NCBI GenBank assembly: GCA_902785945.1
Contig: CADAAR010000015.1
Coordinates: 1-56,118 of the forward strand
DNA from: an uncultured Prevotellaceae bacterium
Lineage (GTDB): Bacteria; Bacteroidota; Bacteroidia; Bacteroidales; Bacteroidaceae
Length of the DNA stretch: 56,118 nt
Direction: 5' to 3'
Shown here: one piece after another, positions 17,638-26,080 of the stretch
Layout: every line of letters starts with the position of its first letter
Position numbering within the stretch: the stretch's first letter is position 1
Made by a program: the position numbers and the translations under genes
The notes under the pieces: generated by a model
What the model was told of the DNA's origin: nothing
The model's input: the letters and a program-made list of their open reading frames with translations, nothing else
Database searches by the model: none

Positions 17638-17762
17638 GTCAATTTTTTGGAATTAACTCTAAAAAGAAAAAAATAATTGTAGAAAATACATTTTTTTTCT
17701 TCATATTGATTAAACTTTTGAAAAATAAATGCGTCAAAAGAGCAGAATTTTATACAACTATC

Positions 17763-20700
17763 ATGAGAAGATTACTGATTTTAATGATTGTCAGCGTGAT
17801 GACAATCGCTGGATTTGCTCAACGGACCGTAACCGGTACAGTAGTGGAACAAGACACTAAAGATGCTGTGATTCAAGCCACAGCCTCTCTGTTGAGTGGT
17901 GAGAAAGTGGTATCAAATGCCGTAACTAATGCTGATGGTAAGTTTAGTGTGAAGGCACCGAGCGACGGTACTTTCACACTAAGAATTACCTATGTGGGTT
18001 TTAAGACCTACACGAAGAAGGTGACCGTAGCCGATGGTAAGAGCGTGTCGGCAGGCACAATCAGCCTTGCCCCTGACGCTATCATGCTGCAAGGTGCTAC
18101 GGTGACAGCCCATCTGGCCAAAGTGCAGTCGAAGGGCGACACTCTGATTTTTAATGCCGACGCCTATCGTGTGCCAGAAGGCTCCGTGGTTGAGGAACTG
18201 GTGAAGCGTATGCCGGGTGCAGAGATCGATGACAACGGAAACATTACCATCAATGGTAAGCAGGTGTCGAAGATTAAGGTGGATGGTAGAGATTTCGGTG
18301 ACTCGAAGACAGCACTGAAGAACCTGCCTACTTCTATTATTGAAAAGGTTCGCGCGTATGACGAGAAGAGCGACTTGGCCCGTATCACCGGTATCGACGA
18401 CGGTAACGAGCAGACGGTGCTTGACTTTGGACTGCGAGCTGGTATGAACCGCGGTATGATGGCGAACGTCGATCTGGGCTACGGTACAAAGGACCGTTAC
18501 ACCAGCCGTCTGTTCGGTATGTACATGCGTGATGACTGGCGTGTGATGACGATGCTCAATGCCAACAACACCAACGACCAGGGCATGGGCGGCGGCGGTG
18601 GTCGTCGTTTCGGCGGTGGCGGTGGTATGGGTGGCGGCGGCCTGAATGCTGCCAAGACCGGTATGGTGAACGTGAACTACGAGAAGCCCAACAAGCTGAT
18701 CGGTCAGGCCAGCGTGAACTTCAACCATCGTGACGGTGACTCATGGTCACGCCGTTCAAGCGAGAACTTCACTGGTGGTGTTTCTTCTTTCCAGAACTCT
18801 GTCAACCAGAGTTACTCACGTAACAACAACTGGAGCGTACAGGGTCGTTTGGAGTGGACACCTGATACGTTGTGGAACATTGCCTTCCGTCCGAACTGGA
18901 GCTTTGGTGACAACGATGGTATCAGCTGGAATACCTCGGCTACCTTTAATGCTGATCCCTACGATTTAATCGACTATCAGTTGGATGCTGCTATCCTGCA
19001 GGAGATTCTTAAGACAGGTGGCGATCTGAGCGATATCGTTGTCAATGGTTCTGGCAATAACTCGTTGAGCTATGGTGAGAATAAACGAATCGGTGGTACC
19101 TTGCAGGTGAACCGTCTGCTGAACGGTAGGGGCCGTAATATCACCGTACAGTTGACTGGTAACTACAGCAAAAACGAAAACAACCAATTGTCGAACAACC
19201 AGACGAGACTTTTCAAAGGAACTACGACCTTCAATGGCGTGAGCGGACTGTCGCAATATCAGACTAACCGTTACAACCTGACACCGACTGAGTCGTATGA
19301 CTACAGCGTGCGTGCTACCTATAGCGAGCCTATCGCCTATGCAACGTTCCTGCAGTTCAGCTATACCTTCCAGTATCGTTACAACGAGAACGATCGTCAG
19401 ACGTTTGACTATTCAATGCCTCTGCTGTCAAATCCTGAACTGGGCTATGATTTCAGTAGCGTGAAACCAGCCTATGGTAACTGGAGTGACTATTTCAATC
19501 TGGTTAATAGCGGCTATTCTCCTGTGAAGGATGATTTCTACTACAGCAAGGATCAGAGCCGCTACTCGGCTTATAAGAACTATATCCATACCGGTGAGAT
19601 CATGCTGCGCTTCATCCGCGACACCTATGACTTCAATGTAGGTTTCCAGATCATCCCGCAGTCATCGGAGTATACCCAGCGCTATCTGGGTGTGGATACC
19701 ATCGTGAACCGTAATGTGACCAACTGGAGCCCGACAGCCAATTTCCGCTGGCGTCCCTCTCAGCAAGGTAGTCTTCAGTTCCAGTATCGTGGTAGCACCA
19801 GTCAGCCGTCGATCGACCAGCTGCTTGTGATCAACGATGATACCAACCCGCTGAACAAGACCACTGGTAACCCCGACCTGAAGCCTTCGTTCACTCAGAA
19901 CTTCAACCTGCGCTACAATGACTACTTCATGAAGCACCAGCGTATGATCTTCGCCAACCTGACCTTCTCGACCACGTCGAATAGCATTGCTAATAAGGTT
20001 ACATACGATCCTACTACTGGTGGACAAACCTCACGTCCTGAGAATATCAACGGTAACTGGAACCTTGGTGGTAACATTACCTTCAACTCAGCCATTGACT
20101 CATTGGGTTACTTCAGCTATAACCTCTCATTGAACGACCAGTATAACCACCGTGTAGGTTATGTGACCGATAACACGACCAGAGAGTCGGTGAAGAACGT
20201 GACCAACTCGAATAACATCGGTGGTCGTCTGGGTGGTAGCTACCGTAACGACTGGTTGGAAGTGGAGCTCAACGGATCAGTGAACTACAATAAGACCCGC
20301 AATGAGTTGCAGCCGAATTCTAACCTTGATACCTGGACTTTCTCCTACGGTCTAAACTCTACCGTTTATCTGCCTTGGGGTTCACAACTCACCACTGATA
20401 TCAGTATGAACAGCCGTCGTGGTTATACCGACGAATCGATGAATACCAATGAGCTGATCTGGAACGGACAGATTTCTCACAGCTTCCTGCGTGGCAAGCC
20501 GCTGACACTCTCTGTACAGTTCTACGATATCCTCGGTCAGCAGTCGAACTTCTCACGTACCATTTCTGCTATGGCCCGTACCGATAATGAGTACAATGCA
20601 GTGACCAGCTACGTGATGTTCCGCGCCAGCTATCGTCTGAACTTGTTTGGCACACGTGCTTCTCGTAGAGGCATGATGGGCGGCATGGGCGGTATGATGC

Positions 20701-20813
20701 CTATGGGCGGCGGTGGCCGTGGCGGTGCCCGTGGTGGCGGTATGCCTATGGGTGGTGGTATGCCTATGGGCGGCGGAATGGGCGGTGGCTTTGGAGGCCC
20801 CGGCAGATTCTAA
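17763..20813 (+). CDS. Outer-membrane beta-barrel protein with carboxypeptidase-regulatory-like N-domain and Gly/Met-rich tail
   Basis: 1016 residues from the ATG at 17763, followed by a signal peptide (MRRLLILMIVSVMTIAGFAQ). Residues ~21-105 form a CarboxypepD_reg-like beta-sandwich (TGTVVEQDTKDAV, GKFSVKAPSDGTFTLRITYVGF). A plug-like segment follows (VVEELVKRMPGAEIDDNGN, ITINGKQVSKIKVDGRDF), then a long beta-barrel of the OMP_b-brl_3/TonB-dependent type. Two low-complexity Gly-rich inserts stand out: GGGGRRFGGGGGMGGGG near residue 280 and a ~50-residue Gly/Met/Arg tail after the last barrel strands. No SusD gene is adjacent, so it is not a classic polysaccharide-utilisation pair. Substrate unknown. 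Confidence 0.88.
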   Translation: MRRLLILMIVSVMTIAGFAQRTVTGTVVEQDTKDAVIQATASLLSGEKVVSNAVTNADGKFSVKAPSDGTFTLRITYVGFKTYTKKVTVADGKSVSAGTISLAPDAIMLQGATVTAHLAKVQSKGDTLIFNADAYRVPEGSVVEELVKRMPGAEIDDNGNITINGKQVSKIKVDGRDFGDSKTALKNLPTSIIEKVRAYDEKSDLARITGIDDGNEQTVLDFGLRAGMNRGMMANVDLGYGTKDRYTSRLFGMYMRDDWRVMTMLNANNTNDQGMGGGGGRRFGGGGGMGGGGLNAAKTGMVNVNYEKPNKLIGQASVNFNHRDGDSWSRRSSENFTGGVSSFQNSVNQSYSRNNNWSVQGRLEWTPDTLWNIAFRPNWSFGDNDGISWNTSATFNADPYDLIDYQLDAAILQEILKTGGDLSDIVVNGSGNNSLSYGENKRIGGTLQVNRLLNGRGRNITVQLTGNYSKNENNQLSNNQTRLFKGTTTFNGVSGLSQYQTNRYNLTPTESYDYSVRATYSEPIAYATFLQFSYTFQYRYNENDRQTFDYSMPLLSNPELGYDFSSVKPAYGNWSDYFNLVNSGYSPVKDDFYYSKDQSRYSAYKNYIHTGEIMLRFIRDTYDFNVGFQIIPQSSEYTQRYLGVDTIVNRNVTNWSPTANFRWRPSQQGSLQFQYRGSTSQPSIDQLLVINDDTNPLNKTTGNPDLKPSFTQNFNLRYNDYFMKHQRMIFANLTFSTTSNSIANKVTYDPTTGGQTSRPENINGNWNLGGNITFNSAIDSLGYFSYNLSLNDQYNHRVGYVTDNTTRESVKNVTNSNNIGGRLGGSYRNDWLEVELNGSVNYNKTRNELQPNSNLDTWTFSYGLNSTVYLPWGSQLTTDISMNSRRGYTDESMNTNELIWNGQISHSFLRGKPLTLSVQFYDILGQQSNFSRTISAMARTDNEYNAVTSYVMFRASYRLNLFGTRASRRGMMGGMGGMMPMGGGGRGGARGGGMPMGGGMPMGGGMGGGFGGPGRF

Positions 20814-20831
20814 GCCAACCCACAAAAAGAA

Positions 20832-20866
20832 AAGAGGCTTCGGTTATTCCGAAGCCTCTTCTTTTG
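20832..20866. terminator. Bidirectional terminator shared by convergent genes
   Basis: A 12-bp perfect stem AAGAGGCTTCGG / CCGAAGCCTCTT (20832-20843, 20849-20860) with a 5-nt loop. It has an A-rich left flank and CTTTTG on the right. The right arm encodes the last codons of the minus-strand gene (EEAS), so the hairpin serves both strands. Confidence 0.88.
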
Positions 20867-21854
20867 TTTCTTGCTGTTCTTCTGTCTCATCCTTGAAATC
20901 GGTAATGCCGCTTTCGATGAGGATGTTATACCAGGTGATGAGCTTTTTGATGTGACTGTTCTGTACACGGTCGCGGTCCCACTCGGGCAGTACCTTGGTG
21001 AAATAGTCCTGCAGCTCTTTGCCAGAGGCTTTCTTCTCATTGATGCTGGCCTTCTTGCCACCCTCGAGGGTCTTCATGTTGTCGAGAACGGTCATCAGGG
21101 GTACATCGTCGGTTTCTGTAAACATGGCGATGTCGCCAAGCGATGTGATTCTGTCGGTGGCGAAAGCGGGCTGACGACGGTGTGTGGCGTCGAGAGCCTC
21201 GACAATCAGGTTGTTCTTACCTCGTGTAACGAGTTTGTAAAGACCGGGCTTGCCGGCAATTGCTAAAATGGTTTCTTTCATCTTTTTATTTCGTTTATTA
21301 TTTATTAGTTTATTTATTATGTCTGTTATTTGTTGGTCTATGTCTGCTTCTCCATCGTTGACAATCTCGAAGTCAACTTTGCGACGCACTTCCTCCTGCG
21401 GCAGCTGGCGTGCCATCCATTCAAGCACTTTCTCTCGGCTGATGCCGTCGCGCTGCATGACGCGTTGGATGCGTACTTCCTCTGGAGCCGTGACGGCGAT
21501 GGTTTTATCTACCAGACGGTAGGCACCGGATTCAAAGAGAATGGCACTCTCCATCCATTTCATCCCACTCGCCTCAAAATCATTGAACACAGCAGGGTGA
21601 ACAATGGCATCGACAGCGTGGGCATGTTCTTCGGAAACAAGCAGGAACTTTGCTACTGCAGCCTTGTTAAGCTGGCCGTCGACATAGGTGTCAGGACCAA
21701 TGAGGACTGTGAGTTGTTGCTGTATTTCTGGCGAGGTACGCATCAGACGTTTAGCGGCACTGTCGCAGTCATATACCTCATAGCCGCGCGCTATCAGTCG
21801 TTGGCAGACATAACTCTTGCCGCTGCCGATGCCTCCAGTGATACCGATTTTCAT
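20844..21854 (-). CDS. coaE: Dephospho-CoA kinase fused to DUF5606 domain
   Basis: A 336-residue open frame. Residues 1-~185 are CoaE, which phosphorylates dephospho-CoA: P-loop ITGGIGSGKSYVCQRL, YDCDSAAKRLM, HPAVF, ILFESGAYRLVD and RVMQRDGISREKVLEWMARQ. From MKETILAIAGKPGLYKLV onward it is DUF5606, a small Bacteroidetes domain usually encoded by its own gene next to coaE. The linker NKLINNKRNKK is encoded by very AT-rich DNA with a 7-bp period, resembling intergenic DNA read through after loss of the coaE stop. An internal start at that Met with AAAAAG upstream could still give a separate DUF5606 protein. The ATG overlaps the ybbR stop by 4 nt. Confidence 0.9.
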   Translation of the reverse strand: MKIGITGGIGSGKSYVCQRLIARGYEVYDCDSAAKRLMRTSPEIQQQLTVLIGPDTYVDGQLNKAAVAKFLLVSEEHAHAVDAIVHPAVFNDFEASGMKWMESAILFESGAYRLVDKTIAVTAPEEVRIQRVMQRDGISREKVLEWMARQLPQEEVRRKVDFEIVNDGEADIDQQITDIINKLINNKRNKKMKETILAIAGKPGLYKLVTRGKNNLIVEALDATHRRQPAFATDRITSLGDIAMFTETDDVPLMTVLDNMKTLEGGKKASINEKKASGKELQDYFTKVLPEWDRDRVQNSHIKKLITWYNILIESGITDFKDETEEQQETKEEASE

Positions 21855-22840
21855 CTGTGTGTATCCTCTTCCTCAATCAGATAGTCGACGTGCGTGAGTT
21901 CCAGTCTGGCGCGGGAGATGCCTGAGGGCGAATCTTTCAGGACAATGCGGCACTTTTCTGATGGATTGTTGGCCAGTTCGTTGTAGTCGGCTATGACTGT
22001 GAAATCCTCTGGGCGCAGGTTACGGAACACGTTAGCACCCGTGACGAAACGTACTTTGACTCTAGCGGGGAAGGTACGTAGAATCTTTCCAGGCGGCATG
22101 TTGATGCCTTGAATGGGGACGCCATCGATGCTCTCTTCCGTTAATACATCGGTGAAAAAGCGGATACTGATTTCCTCTGGCACCGTCTTCACACCTGTCT
22201 GTTTCATCAGACGACAGTTGACCTGCAGCGTATCACGGAAGTTGACGTAGTTCAACTGCTCCGTATAGATGATGTTGATGCTGTCGAGCTTCTCCTTAGG
22301 GGCATAAACGGTTACGCTGTCGGGTTGATACTCCACCCTTGAGATGAAGAACAACTGTTCGGGAATGACACGTCCACTCCATCTCACCGGCACACGTTTC
22401 TTGTCGCCGAAGTTATAGTAAAATACCAGTCTGTCAGGTTTGAAGTTCGTGATCCTGGAACTGCTGGCCAACTGTTGGCGGATAAACTTCTGCAGCTCGC
22501 CCATGGGAATGCTGCCTGTACCGTCGTTACGGGCGTAGGTCTTGTAACTGATACGCACCTGTGGCAATGCCTTGCCATACATATAGGTAAGCAAAGTGGT
22601 GCCTTTGTCGCGGATGGTAATCTTGACGGTATCGGTCTCGTCGGAGGTCAGCATGATGTTCTTGGGCACATCCGTGATGGTCACAGGAATGGCAAACTCC
22701 TTCTCGTAACTCTCGTTGAGGGCCAGGAAAAGCCAAAAGAATCCTGACAGGGCGAGAAAGAACAAGAAAATCAGAAACTCCTTGTTAGTCTTGCTAAACA
22801 GGAAGTCTCTGATGATCTGCCATAGCTTGCGACTCTCCAT
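21851..22840 (-). CDS. YbbR-domain membrane protein
   Basis: 329 residues. An N-terminal cytoplasmic stretch and one membrane helix (FLIFLFFLALSGFFWLFLAL) precede YbbR-type beta domains facing the periplasm (FAIPVTITDVP, SVTVYAPKEKLDSINIIYTE and later repeats). YbbR proteins in Firmicutes (CdaR) modulate diadenylate cyclase. In Bacteroidetes this gene is regularly found in the nusB-yajC-coaE neighbourhood, but its job is not settled. No CdaA-like gene is nearby. The stop overlaps coaE. Confidence 0.88.
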   Translation of the reverse strand: MESRKLWQIIRDFLFSKTNKEFLIFLFFLALSGFFWLFLALNESYEKEFAIPVTITDVPKNIMLTSDETDTVKITIRDKGTTLLTYMYGKALPQVRISYKTYARNDGTGSIPMGELQKFIRQQLASSSRITNFKPDRLVFYYNFGDKKRVPVRWSGRVIPEQLFFISRVEYQPDSVTVYAPKEKLDSINIIYTEQLNYVNFRDTLQVNCRLMKQTGVKTVPEEISIRFFTDVLTEESIDGVPIQGINMPPGKILRTFPARVKVRFVTGANVFRNLRPEDFTVIADYNELANNPSEKCRIVLKDSPSGISRARLELTHVDYLIEEEDTHR

Positions 22841-22852
22841 AGTGGTTGGCGC

Positions 22853-23173
22853 TTATTTCTGCAAGGGGACATTCGACATGTCTTTGAAGACAGAGGTCTT
22901 CTCGACGGTGACGACGACGTCGCGGGCAATCTTCACATCAACGGTATTCTTGGCCAGGTCAATGCTCTTGACCACACCATGGATACCACCACCTGTGATG
23001 ACTTCCGTTCCTTCTGTCAGCTCGTTCTGGAACTTCTGGATTTCTTTCTGCTTCTTCTGTTGTGGTTTGATCATGAAAAACCACATGATGGCAAAGATGG
23101 CAACCATCATGATAATCATGCTCATGCCACTGCCTTGTCCTGCTGCCTGAGCAGCTAATACGATATTTGTCAT
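22853..23173 (-). CDS. yajC: Preprotein translocase subunit YajC
   Basis: 106 residues. A membrane helix near the N-terminus (MSMIIMMVAIFAIMWFFMI) is followed by the diagnostic KPQQKKQKEIQKFQNEL and a small beta domain (GTEVITGGGIHGVVKSID). YajC is an accessory of SecDF at the inner membrane. It lies 12 bp upstream of ybbR and 22 bp after nusB in one minus-strand operon. Confidence 0.95.
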   Translation of the reverse strand: MTNIVLAAQAAGQGSGMSMIIMMVAIFAIMWFFMIKPQQKKQKEIQKFQNELTEGTEVITGGGIHGVVKSIDLAKNTVDVKIARDVVVTVEKTSVFKDMSNVPLQK

Positions 23174-23195
23174 ATTCCTTAATTATATTAGTTTA

Positions 23196-24212
23196 TTATT
23201 CCTCTTTATCTTCCGAAGCCTTTTCGATGCGTTTACGGGGTGCCTTCTTCTTGGGCATGGGGTCGGATTTCTTCTCTGGCTTGGGCTCCATGAATTTTGT
23301 CAGGCGACCTGTATCTATCAGGTGACGGGCAATACCGTCGAGCATGCCATTGATATAGCCACCGCTTTTCCTGGTAGAGTAGAGCTTGGCCAGGTTGACA
23401 TATTCATTGATAGTCACACTGACAGGGATGTTGGGGAACGTCATGAACTCTGCTATAGCAATCTGCATGATGACGATGTCCATATAAGCCAGACGTGAAA
23501 AATCCCAGTTGCGAGAGGCCTCACTCATGAAGTGCTGGTACTCATCGGCATTAAGGATGGCTGCACGGAAAAGTTTGCGGGCAAAGTCCTGCTCCTCATC
23601 GCTATCCCATTCCTGCAAAAGTTCTTGCTTGGGGCCATTCTGCTCACTGAAACGGTTGAAGGTCTTCAGCACGAAGGTGTCGATAATCTCCTTATCGTCG
23701 TTCCAATAGAGACTCATCTCTTCTAACAGGCTATCCAGATCTTCGTTTTTCTGGATGAAAGTGCGATAGAGTTTACGCCATAACTCACGATCGGTATCAT
23801 AGCCGTCTTCCTCGCTGTTCATATACTCCTGATAGATCTCACTGCTTTCGATGTGCTCGAGGAGTGTACCGATGAACTCAGGATGATCGGCCCACGTCTG
23901 CTTCTGGGTACCAATGAAGTCGTTAAGCATCTTATTGCCTTCCAATTGGAGGGCAAAACGGTTTAATGCGAATTTCTGCGAGGGGGCAGGGGTGCCCTCA
24001 CGCGCAGCACGGGTCTGCAGTACTTCCAGACGGCGCCTTGATTCCTTTGTAATGGCCACTACCAAGGCCAGAAGGTTGTTGTAAAGATCATAAGCTTTCG
24101 ACAGACTGAAGAATAACTCCTTCTCAGCTGTATCGATGTTCTTGCTACCGTTTTGATAGTACGCATAGGTTAACTGAACAATCTTAGAACGAATAATTTC
24201 TCTGTTAATCAT
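23196..24212 (-). CDS. nusB: Transcription antitermination protein NusB, long Bacteroidetes form
   Basis: 338 residues, about twice the length of E. coli NusB. The NusB fold is in the C-terminal half: NWDFSRLAYMDIVIMQIAIAEFMTFPNIPVSVTINEYVNLAKLYSTRKSGGYINGMLDGI, split here by family-typical insertions. The N-terminal half is the helical extension common in Bacteroidetes. The last ~40 residues are Lys/Pro/Glu-rich (PEKKSDPMPKKKAPRKRIEK) and probably disordered, perhaps binding RNA. First gene of the nusB-yajC-ybbR-coaE operon. Confidence 0.92.
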   Translation of the reverse strand: MINREIIRSKIVQLTYAYYQNGSKNIDTAEKELFFSLSKAYDLYNNLLALVVAITKESRRRLEVLQTRAAREGTPAPSQKFALNRFALQLEGNKMLNDFIGTQKQTWADHPEFIGTLLEHIESSEIYQEYMNSEEDGYDTDRELWRKLYRTFIQKNEDLDSLLEEMSLYWNDDKEIIDTFVLKTFNRFSEQNGPKQELLQEWDSDEEQDFARKLFRAAILNADEYQHFMSEASRNWDFSRLAYMDIVIMQIAIAEFMTFPNIPVSVTINEYVNLAKLYSTRKSGGYINGMLDGIARHLIDTGRLTKFMEPKPEKKSDPMPKKKAPRKRIEKASEDKEE

Positions 24213-24259
24213 CTCACTTGATGTTTTAAATTATTATCGATTTTGTCGTTTTACGATTG

Positions 24260-24267
24260 CAAAGTTA
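24260..24267 (-). promoter_or_regulatory. -7 box for the nusB operon
   Basis: TAACTTTG on the minus strand, 47 bp before the nusB ATG. No clear -33 TTTG at the expected spacing. Confidence 0.6.
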
Positions 24268-24327
24268 TACATTTTTCCCCGATTATACAAGAAAAAGCAA
24301 GAAAAAATGGTTAAAAAACAAAATTTT

Positions 24328-24355
24328 CAATTATCAGTTATCATTTATCAATTAT
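24328..24355. repeat. AT-rich heptamer array upstream of rplY
   Basis: Four 7-bp units (CAATTAT, CAGTTAT, CATTTAT, CAATTAT) end 6 bp before a TACCTTTG promoter box. Same placement as the GTGAATA-class arrays. Confidence 0.85.
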
Positions 24356-24361
24356 TTTTCG

Positions 24362-24369
24362 TACCTTTG
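24362..24369 (+). promoter_or_regulatory. -7 box for rplY
   Basis: TACCTTTG at 24362-24369, followed by GCACCCG. The leader to the rplY ATG would be about 85 nt, long enough for leader control, though no clear structure was recognised. The region where a -33 box should lie is occupied by the heptamer array. Confidence 0.7.
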
Positions 24370-24458
24370 CACCCGCTTTTTCCGAAAGCACATCGATTTT
24401 TCGTGTGATGGTGAATTAAGCAGTAGTATTAACAACTTAATTTTAGAGTAACACAATT

Positions 24459-25061
24459 ATGAAAGAAATTAGTGTAAAAGGTCAGAAGCGCACCGCCACT
24501 GGAAAGAAAGCTTCAAAGGAACTCCGCAAGGAGGGTATGGTTCCCTGTAACATCTATGGTGAGAAGAAGGGTGAGAATGGTCTGCCCGAGGCATTTGCCT
24601 TCACCGCTTCATTCGCTGAGCTCCGTAAGGCTGTGTATACCCCTGAGGTGTATGTGGTAAATCTCGACATCGACGGTGAGGCTCACAAGGCTGTCATCAA
24701 GGAGTTGCAGTTCCACCCCACAACCGATGCTCTTCTGCACGCTGACTTCTATGAGGTGAACGAGACGAAGCCCATCACCATTGGCATTCCTGTTAAGCTC
24801 AACGGTCTGGCACAAGGTGTTCGCGACGGTGGTAAGCTCAACCTCTCTATCCGTAAGATCAATGTCACCGCTCCCTACAAGCAGATTCCTGAGGTGCTTA
24901 ACATCGACGTTACCAGTCTGCAGTTGGGTAAGGCTATCAAGGTGGGCTCTCTGAACTTCGAGGGTCTTGAGATCGCAACTTCTCCTGAGGTTGTTGTCTG
25001 CTCTGTGAAGGCTACGCGTGCTTCTCGCTCTGCTGCTGCAGCTGCTGAGGCTGAGGCGTAA
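24459..25061 (+). CDS. rplY: 50S ribosomal protein L25/Ctc
   Basis: A 200-residue long-form L25 (Ctc type) with the N-terminal 5S-rRNA-binding beta-barrel (RTATGKKASKELRKEGMVPCNIYG) and the C-terminal TL5 domain (ETKPITIGIPVKLNGLAQGV). The tail is Ala/Glu-rich. The next gene, pth, follows after a heptamer array, a pairing common in bacteria. Confidence 0.96.
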   Translation: MKEISVKGQKRTATGKKASKELRKEGMVPCNIYGEKKGENGLPEAFAFTASFAELRKAVYTPEVYVVNLDIDGEAHKAVIKELQFHPTTDALLHADFYEVNETKPITIGIPVKLNGLAQGVRDGGKLNLSIRKINVTAPYKQIPEVLNIDVTSLQLGKAIKVGSLNFEGLEIATSPEVVVCSVKATRASRSAAAAAEAEA

Positions 25062-25072
25062 TCTGAATTGAC

Positions 25073-25100
25073 CAATTGATAATTGACAATTGACAATTGT
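25073..25100. repeat. Heptamer array between rplY and pth
   Basis: Four units (CAATTGA, TAATTGA, CAATTGA, CAATTGT) fill the intergenic gap and end 3 bp before the pth ATG. Confidence 0.85.
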
Positions 25101-25103
25101 CTG

Positions 25104-25694
25104 ATGGATAAGTTCCTGATTGCTGGATTGGGAAATATTGGCGACGAATACGCCATGACCCGCCACAATACGGGTTTCATGGTATTGGACGCTTTTGCGA
25201 AAGCGTCCAATATTTCATTTGAGGACAAACGTTATGGCTTTGTGGCGGAGACCTCGCTGAAAGGGCGAAAGGTGTTTCTGCTCAAGCCGTCGACGTTTAT
25301 GAACCTCAGTGGTAATGCCGTACGCTATTGGTTGAACCACGAGAACATCGACCAGAGTCACCTGCTCGTCATCAGCGACGAAGTGGCTTTGCCGCTAGGC
25401 GATTTCCGTCTGAAAGCGAGTGGTTCTAACGGTGGACATAATGGCCTGGGACATATCCAACAACTGATAGGCGACAACTATGCCCGTCTGCGGATGGGTA
25501 TTGGTAACGATTTTCCCCGAGGCATGCAGGTGGACTGGGTGCTCGGACGATATAGCGAGGAAGAGTTGCAGACGCTCCAACCTAGTATCGACATCGCTGT
25601 CGACATCATTAAAAGCTTTGTGCTTGCTGGTATCGACATCACGATGAACCAATACAATAAGTTGGGGAAGAGGAAAGTGAATAGTGAAAAGTGA
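25104..25694 (+). CDS. pth: Peptidyl-tRNA hydrolase
   Basis: A 196-residue Pth that recycles peptidyl-tRNA. Motifs: LIAGLGNIGDEYAMTRHNTGF (catalytic His), FLLKPSTFMNLSGNAV (Asn), ISDEVALPLGDFRLKASGSNGGHNGL (catalytic Asp) and RMGIGNDFPRG. I take ATG 25104, since the upstream in-frame TTG at 25083 lies in the heptamer array. The C-terminal residues KVNSEK are encoded by another heptamer array (GTGAATA, GTGAAAA), so the gene end has absorbed a repeat. The stop TGA overlaps the next ATG (TGATG). Confidence 0.95.
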   Translation: MDKFLIAGLGNIGDEYAMTRHNTGFMVLDAFAKASNISFEDKRYGFVAETSLKGRKVFLLKPSTFMNLSGNAVRYWLNHENIDQSHLLVISDEVALPLGDFRLKASGSNGGHNGLGHIQQLIGDNYARLRMGIGNDFPRGMQVDWVLGRYSEEELQTLQPSIDIAVDIIKSFVLAGIDITMNQYNKLGKRKVNSEK

Positions 25695-26080
25695 TGGTGG
25701 AAGAGGCGAGAATTGACAAGTGGCTTTGGGCTGCGCGTATCTTCAAGACGCGTTCCATTGCTGCCGATGCCTGTAAAAACGGTCGTGTGACGATTGGAGG
25801 CGTTGGTGTCAAACCCTCTCATGTGGTGAAGGCAGGCGAAGTGGTTGCTGTGAAAAAACCACCTGTGACCTACTCCTTTAAGATCCTCAAAACCATTGAA
25901 CAGCGTGTGGGTGCGAAGTTACTGCCTGAAATCTACGAGAATGTGACTCCACCTGAGCAGTATGAACTGCTGGAAATGAACCGCATCAGTGGGTTTGTTG
26001 ACCGTGCCAGAGGTACGGGGCGTCCTACCAAGAAGGATCGTCGTGCGATGGATGCGTTTTTTAGTTTAGAAGATTTATGA
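25694..26080 (+). CDS. hslR: S4-domain RNA-binding protein, Hsp15-like
   Basis: 128 residues with an S4 domain at the N-terminus (RIDKWLWAARIFKTRSIAADACKNGRVTIGG, KPSHVVKAGEVV) and a basic C-terminal tail (GRPTKKDRRAMD). E. coli Hsp15 binds free 50S subunits carrying nascent peptidyl-tRNA. The neighbour pth makes a shared role in rescuing stalled 50S/peptidyl-tRNA plausible. Start ATG 25694 overlaps the pth stop. An in-frame GTG 3 bp upstream is less likely. Confidence 0.9.
   Translation: MVEEARIDKWLWAARIFKTRSIAADACKNGRVTIGGVGVKPSHVVKAGEVVAVKKPPVTYSFKILKTIEQRVGAKLLPEIYENVTPPEQYELLEMNRISGFVDRARGTGRPTKKDRRAMDAFFSLEDL

Noticed and set aside
17589-17762. Longer N-terminus for the large barrel protein, starting at 17589
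   Set aside because: The upstream part overlaps the divergent aroB promoter and reads AT-rich DNA. A normal signal peptide begins at the ATG at 17763.
24257-24451. Small plus-strand frame in the rplY leader
   Set aside because: It runs across the nusB promoter, a heptamer array and the rplY promoter. There is no start signal, and the composition is low-complexity.
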